Shown here: piece by piece, positions 49,128-52,252 of the stretch | Position numbering within the stretch: position 1 is the stretch's first letter | Layout of the letters: each line of letters starts with the position of its first letter | Origin: Planctomycetes bacterium UBA2386 | GTDB taxonomy: Bacteria > Planctomycetota > UBA1135 > UBA2386 | Assembly (NCBI GenBank): GCA_002343845.1 | Contig: DDSQ01000078.1 | Coordinates: 50,651-102,902, forward strand | DNA: 52,252 nucleotides | Direction: 5' to 3' | Made by a program: the position numbers and the translations under genes | Notes under the pieces: model-generated | The model's input: only the letters and a program-made list of their open reading frames with translations | The model's database searches: none | What the model was told of the DNA's origin: nothing

Positions 49128-50096
49128 ATGATGCGTTCTGCCCTCGTCGCGGCCCTGTGCACGGCTGCGTCCCTTCTCGCCCAGGACCCCTCGCCCGCCG
49201 CACCGGCGGCGCCCGTGACCCCGACGTTGCCGGCCGCCGGTTCGCCCGAGGCCACGGCCTTGCTCGACAAGGCGATCGGCAAGATGCAGGCGTACGGCCG
49301 CGGCGAGTTCAGCACCACCGAGTCGAGCGACAACGCGATGTTGCGCGGCCAGGGCCTGCCGTTCGGTGACGAGGACACCGAGGTCGCCGGCGGCTGGTTT
49401 CGCGAGCTCGTCTGGGGTGATGCCGACGGCAAGGAATACGTGCGCGCCAACGGCAGGATGGTCGCGAAGGTCGGCGACGAGTGGCGGCTGCGCGGCAGCA
49501 AGCTGCCGGGTGGGCGGCCCGTGCCGTTCACGCTCGATCCGGACCTGCTGTTCTCGGTGCTCGCCGCGCTGCCGCCCGAGGCGCGCAAGGTCGCGAACGT
49601 CGAGGCCGGCGAGGTCGCGGGCAAGCCGGTCGCGTACCTGTCGCTGGCGCTCGGTGGCGACGTTGCCGCCGAGTTCGCGGCAACCGGCGTCGTGCCGACC
49701 GGCGGTGGGCTCGGTGGCGGGCTCATGATCTTCGGCGGTGGCGGCGGCATGGCGATGCCGGAGAACGAGTACACGATCTACCTCGCGTTCGCGGTCGATG
49801 CCGACAGCGGCGATCTGCGGCGCTTCACGGCCAAGGTGTTCGACGTCAACCCGATGATGGGCAACGTGCAGATCCAGATCGGGGGCGGAGGCGGCGACGA
49901 GGAGGAGGAGGTCGTCGTCGAGGAGGAGAAGCCAGCACCGGAGGGCGCGCCGATGGTCTGGAAGAAGGGACTGCCGACGAAGAAGCCGACGAAGAACGAG
50001 TCGGTGACGACATTCCGCGCCGACTTCAAGCAGCTCGGCCTGGCCGAGCCGCCGGCACTCGACGACAAGGCGAAGGCGCTGCTGCGCGTGCGGTAG
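49128..50096 (+). CDS. Exported protein of unknown function with acidic linker
   Basis: A 322-residue protein with no recognised family. The signal peptide (MMRSALVAALCTAASLLAQD) is followed by an Ala/Pro-rich stretch. The core has repeated strands (GKEYVRANGRMVAKVGDEWR, GEVAGKPVAYLSLALGGDVA) and a Gly-rich patch (GGGLGGGLMIFGGGGGMAMP). Near residue 262 an abrupt GGGGGDEEEEVVVEEEKPAP linker stands out as strongly acidic, then a Lys-rich segment (KKGLPTKKPTKNE) and a short helical tail. The opposed charges of linker and Lys segment could fold back or bind calcium and polyanions; that is a guess. The start may be the first or second Met, with no Shine-Dalgarno. Confidence 0.75.
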   Translation: MMRSALVAALCTAASLLAQDPSPAAPAAPVTPTLPAAGSPEATALLDKAIGKMQAYGRGEFSTTESSDNAMLRGQGLPFGDEDTEVAGGWFRELVWGDADGKEYVRANGRMVAKVGDEWRLRGSKLPGGRPVPFTLDPDLLFSVLAALPPEARKVANVEAGEVAGKPVAYLSLALGGDVAAEFAATGVVPTGGGLGGGLMIFGGGGGMAMPENEYTIYLAFAVDADSGDLRRFTAKVFDVNPMMGNVQIQIGGGGGDEEEEVVVEEEKPAPEGAPMVWKKGLPTKKPTKNESVTTFRADFKQLGLAEPPALDDKAKALLRVR

Positions 50097-50128
50097 CGCT
50101 GGGTCGACGGCCCGGCGAGGATGGCGCC

Positions 50129-51538
50129 ATGCGCGCCCTGTTGCTCGTCGTCCTCGCCGCCTCCGCACCGCTGCGCGCGCAGGATCTGCCCGCGGTCGAA
50201 GTGCGCGAGATCGCCGGGACGAAGCTGCGCTACGCGGTGCAGCTGCCGCCGCAGTGGCAGCCCGGGACGTGGGCGCCGCTGCTGTTCGTGATCGAGTCGC
50301 CGCCGCCCCTCGATGGCGGTCGCAAGGCCCTCGCTGCGATTGGCGAGGATCTGCCGAAGGCCGGTTTCGTGGTCGTGGCGCCCGTCGATGGCGAGCCGAC
50401 GGCCGATCTGCGGCCGCTGTTCGCCGAGCTGCGGCGCACGTTCCGCATCGAGCAGGGCGGCATGCACGCGGCCCTCGTCGACGAGCCCGAGTCCGGTGTC
50501 GCGGCGATCCTCGCGCATCGCGCCGAGTTCCAGACGATCACGCTCCTCGACACCGTGCCGGCGACGGTGGCCGACGGACTGCGGCGGTTGCCGGCGCGGC
50601 GGGTTGCCGTCGGGGTCGCGGCTGCGGAGCGCAGCGCTCACTTCCAGAAGCTGCACGCGGAGCGGGTGTTGCCGGGCGCGGCCGGCGACATCGCGCGCGT
50701 GCTCGACGACTTCCACGACGCCGCGGCGAACGGCGACGAAGCGCGCTACTTCGCGATCCTGCCCGACGACGCGGTCTTCCTCGGCACCGACGGCACCGAG
50801 CGCTGGACGGGTGCTTCGTTCCGCCGTGAGTTCGCGAAGTACTTCGAGCGCGATTCGGCGTGGACCTACGTGTGCCTGCGGCGTGCGGTGGACGTCGATG
50901 CGGGCGGGCAGTGGGCGACGTTCGACGAGACGCTCGACAACACGGCCTACGGCGAATGCCGGGGTTCGGGCGTCGTCGTGCAGCGCGAAGGGCGGTGGGT
51001 GCTGCGGCAGTACCACCTGACGATCCCGGTGCCGAACGACGTTGCGCGGCCGGTGGCGGCGCGCATCCGCGAGTTCCAGGACCGGCTGGCGCCGGCGGCC
51101 GCGCGCACCGTCATCGTCGTGCGTCACGCGGAGAAGGTCGATGCGGGCAAGGACGCCGAGCTCAGCGACGCCGGAACGGCGCGCGCCGAGGCGCTGGCGG
51201 CGGTTCTGCGCGACGTGAAGTTGACCGCGGTCGTCTCGTCGCAGTACCTGCGCACGGTCCAGACCGTCGGGCCGACGTGCAAAGCGCAGGGCCTCGAGGT
51301 CCGCAGGATCCCGGCCGACGACGGCGCGGGCCTGGCGGCGGCGGTCGCGAAGCTGCGCCCCGGCGAGACGGCGCTGGTGTGCGGCCACAGCAACACCGTG
51401 CCGGGAATCCTGAAGAACCTGGGCATCCGCGAGCCGGTGACGATCGCCGACGACGAGTTCGATCGACTCTTCGTCGTCACGCTCGACGCAGAAGGGCGCG
51501 GCGTGCAGATGCTGGCGCTGCGCTACGGCGCGCGCTGA
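50129..51538 (+). CDS. Exported three-part protein: hydrolase-like, NTF2-like and histidine phosphatase domains
   Basis: A 469-residue exported protein (signal peptide MRALLLVVLAASAPLRAQ). Residues about 25-185 look like a degenerate alpha/beta-hydrolase (LRYAVQLPPQWQPGTWAPLL, FVIESPPPLDGG, GFVVVAPVDGEPTADL) in which I see no GxSxG nucleophile. Residues about 190-305 fit a SnoaL/NTF2-like cone (VLDDFHDAAANGDEARYFAI, WTGASFRREFAKYF, WVLRQYHLTIPVP). Residues about 328-469 are a histidine phosphatase with VVRHAEK (R332, H333, acceptor His) and VCGHSNTVPG (H420), in the SixA/phosphoglycerate-mutase style. The phosphatase should act on a phosphoester in the periplasm. Such a domain chain is unfamiliar to me. 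The ATG lies 33 bp after the preceding gene. Confidence 0.85.
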   Translation: MRALLLVVLAASAPLRAQDLPAVEVREIAGTKLRYAVQLPPQWQPGTWAPLLFVIESPPPLDGGRKALAAIGEDLPKAGFVVVAPVDGEPTADLRPLFAELRRTFRIEQGGMHAALVDEPESGVAAILAHRAEFQTITLLDTVPATVADGLRRLPARRVAVGVAAAERSAHFQKLHAERVLPGAAGDIARVLDDFHDAAANGDEARYFAILPDDAVFLGTDGTERWTGASFRREFAKYFERDSAWTYVCLRRAVDVDAGGQWATFDETLDNTAYGECRGSGVVVQREGRWVLRQYHLTIPVPNDVARPVAARIREFQDRLAPAAARTVIVVRHAEKVDAGKDAELSDAGTARAEALAAVLRDVKLTAVVSSQYLRTVQTVGPTCKAQGLEVRRIPADDGAGLAAAVAKLRPGETALVCGHSNTVPGILKNLGIREPVTIADDEFDRLFVVTLDAEGRGVQMLALRYGAR

Positions 51539-51559
51539 ACGGTCGCGCCGCAGCAGCCG

Positions 51560-52252
51560 TCACGAACTGCACGACAGGGCCGAGCAGCCGGGCTTGTCGC
51601 GGGCCCAGTCGGGCCGCTTCTGGGCGAGGTCGTCGTGCTCGGGTTGCTCGTCGAACGGGCGCTGCATCACCGCGAGCAGGCGTTCGACCTTGCCGAGGTC
51701 GCCGGCGTGCGCGGCATCGATCGCTTCCTGCGCGAGCCAGTTGCGCAGCACGAACTTCGGGTTGACCGCGTCCATCGCGGCGGCGACGGCGGCGGGGGGC
51801 CGGACCTCGCTGCGCGCGCGCCGCCACCAACGCTGCAGCCACGCGAGCCCGGCCGTCGCGTCCTCGGCGGCGATCGGCGCGTAGAACACGGATCCCAGCG
51901 CCGCTGGCCACGACGTCGGCTCGACGTCCGCGCGCACGACGTGCGACAGTCCGCGGAAGAACCGCGTCATGTCGGGGCCGACCCGCTGCAGCCACGCGAA
52001 CAGTTCCTGCAGCAGGCCGCCGTCGTCGCGCGCCACGTCGTACGTCACGCCGAGCTTCGCCGCGAAACGCCGGGTCGCTTCGCCACCGTAGGTACGTTCG
52101 TAGAGGCCGATCGCGTCCTCGACGACCTGCGCGCTGTCACCGAACAAGGGCCGCAGCGCTTCGCCAAACTGCGCGACGTTCCAGAGCCCGATCGACGGTT
52201 GGTTGCCGAAGGCGTAGCGGCGCTGGCCGGCGTCGGTGGTGTTCGGCGTCCA
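51560..52252 (-). CDS. selO: Protein adenylyltransferase SelO, C-terminal part (5' truncated)
   Basis: The last 230 residues of SelO (YdiU, UPF0061), a pseudokinase that transfers AMP from ATP to proteins and protects against oxidative stress. The visible part begins with WTPNTTDAGQRRYAFGNQPS, a SelO signature, then LWNVAQFGEALRPLFG and NPKFVLRNWLAQEAIDAAH. It ends in MQRPFDEQPEHDDL and GCSALSCSS. In eukaryotic and some bacterial SelO the penultimate-region Cys is selenocysteine; here it is an ordinary Cys codon in the CSS tail, followed by TGA as stop. The catalytic domain and start lie beyond the window. It is convergent with the histidine-phosphatase gene, 21 bp apart. Confidence 0.95.
   Translation of the reverse strand, partial: WTPNTTDAGQRRYAFGNQPSIGLWNVAQFGEALRPLFGDSAQVVEDAIGLYERTYGGEATRRFAAKLGVTYDVARDDGGLLQELFAWLQRVGPDMTRFFRGLSHVVRADVEPTSWPAALGSVFYAPIAAEDATAGLAWLQRWWRRARSEVRPPAAVAAAMDAVNPKFVLRNWLAQEAIDAAHAGDLGKVERLLAVMQRPFDEQPEHDDLAQKRPDWARDKPGCSALSCSS

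Noticed and set aside
51560..51580. Selenocysteine in the SelO tail
   Set aside because: The tail is read as CSS with an ordinary Cys codon, and TGA follows it as the stop in the usual place.

Overview
The window is 52 kb of very GC-rich, densely coded bacterial chromosome with no tRNA, rRNA, CRISPR array, insertion sequence or phage gene that I can recognise. The style suggests Planctomycetota or a close relative: several ECF sigma factors coupled or fused to single-pass membrane proteins, large exported proteins with carboxypeptidase-regulatory-like beta-sandwich repeats, many signal-peptide proteins without Shine-Dalgarno sequences, and very high G/C at third codon positions. This assignment is an inference from gene style, not from a marker gene. 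Both edges cut genes: metH lacks its 5' part on the left, and selO lacks its 5' part on the right.

Layout. 1-8.7 kb: the metH C-terminus, then a minus-strand run (MBL-fold protein, phytanoyl-CoA-dioxygenase-like oxygenase, small ferredoxin, membrane-anchored beta-sandwich protein, DUF6786-like lipoprotein, LysR regulator). 8.8-14.8 kb: a one-chain LplT-Aas lysophospholipid salvage protein, an unknown anchored protein overlapping a GT-C-type membrane glycosyltransferase, and an FMN reductase. 14.8-15.8 kb: an Irr/PerR-like Fur regulator followed by Dps. Its promoter carries a 7-1-7 operator over the -10, and the transcript is predicted to be leaderless. 15.8-21.7 kb: a TelA-type island. On the minus strand are telA, a GNAT enzyme and a gene interrupted by an in-frame TGA. 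Divergently there are a DUF6384-like anchored protein, a coiled-coil Gly-rich protein and a SET-domain methyltransferase.

21.7-31 kb: an ECF sigma factor fused through a membrane segment to an extracytoplasmic beta-sandwich region, an exported S9 peptidase, a quinone-reductase-like dehydrogenase, a small membrane protein, and an ECF sigma overlapping an LRR membrane protein. 31-38.4 kb: an Rpn/PD-(D/E)XK nuclease, dodecin, an exported Cys-pair repeat peptide, an ECF sigma overlapping a Cys-rich membrane partner, a serine beta-lactamase-like hydrolase, and a CPC-type copper ATPase overlapping an ECF sigma with a CorE-like Cys tail. 38.5-42.1 kb: ada, a SAM methyltransferase, and an enoyl-CoA hydratase overlapping a 3-hydroxyacyl-CoA dehydrogenase. 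42.1-51.5 kb: an exported-protein block (unknown 410-residue protein, CHAT protease, M14 carboxypeptidase, DUF2911-like protein, unknown protein, three-part protein ending in a histidine phosphatase). selO closes the window.

Three themes stand out. Four ECF sigma factors lie within about 17 kb, each tied to its sensor in a different way: fusion, ATGA overlap with an LRR protein, ATGA overlap with a Cys-rich protein, and a built-in Cys tail beside a copper pump. The stretch from 32.8 to 38.4 kb reads as a thiol or metal response region. Several genes have a TAnnnT -10-like hexamer 6-13 nt before the start codon and no Shine-Dalgarno sequence, which suggests leaderless or very short-leader mRNAs.
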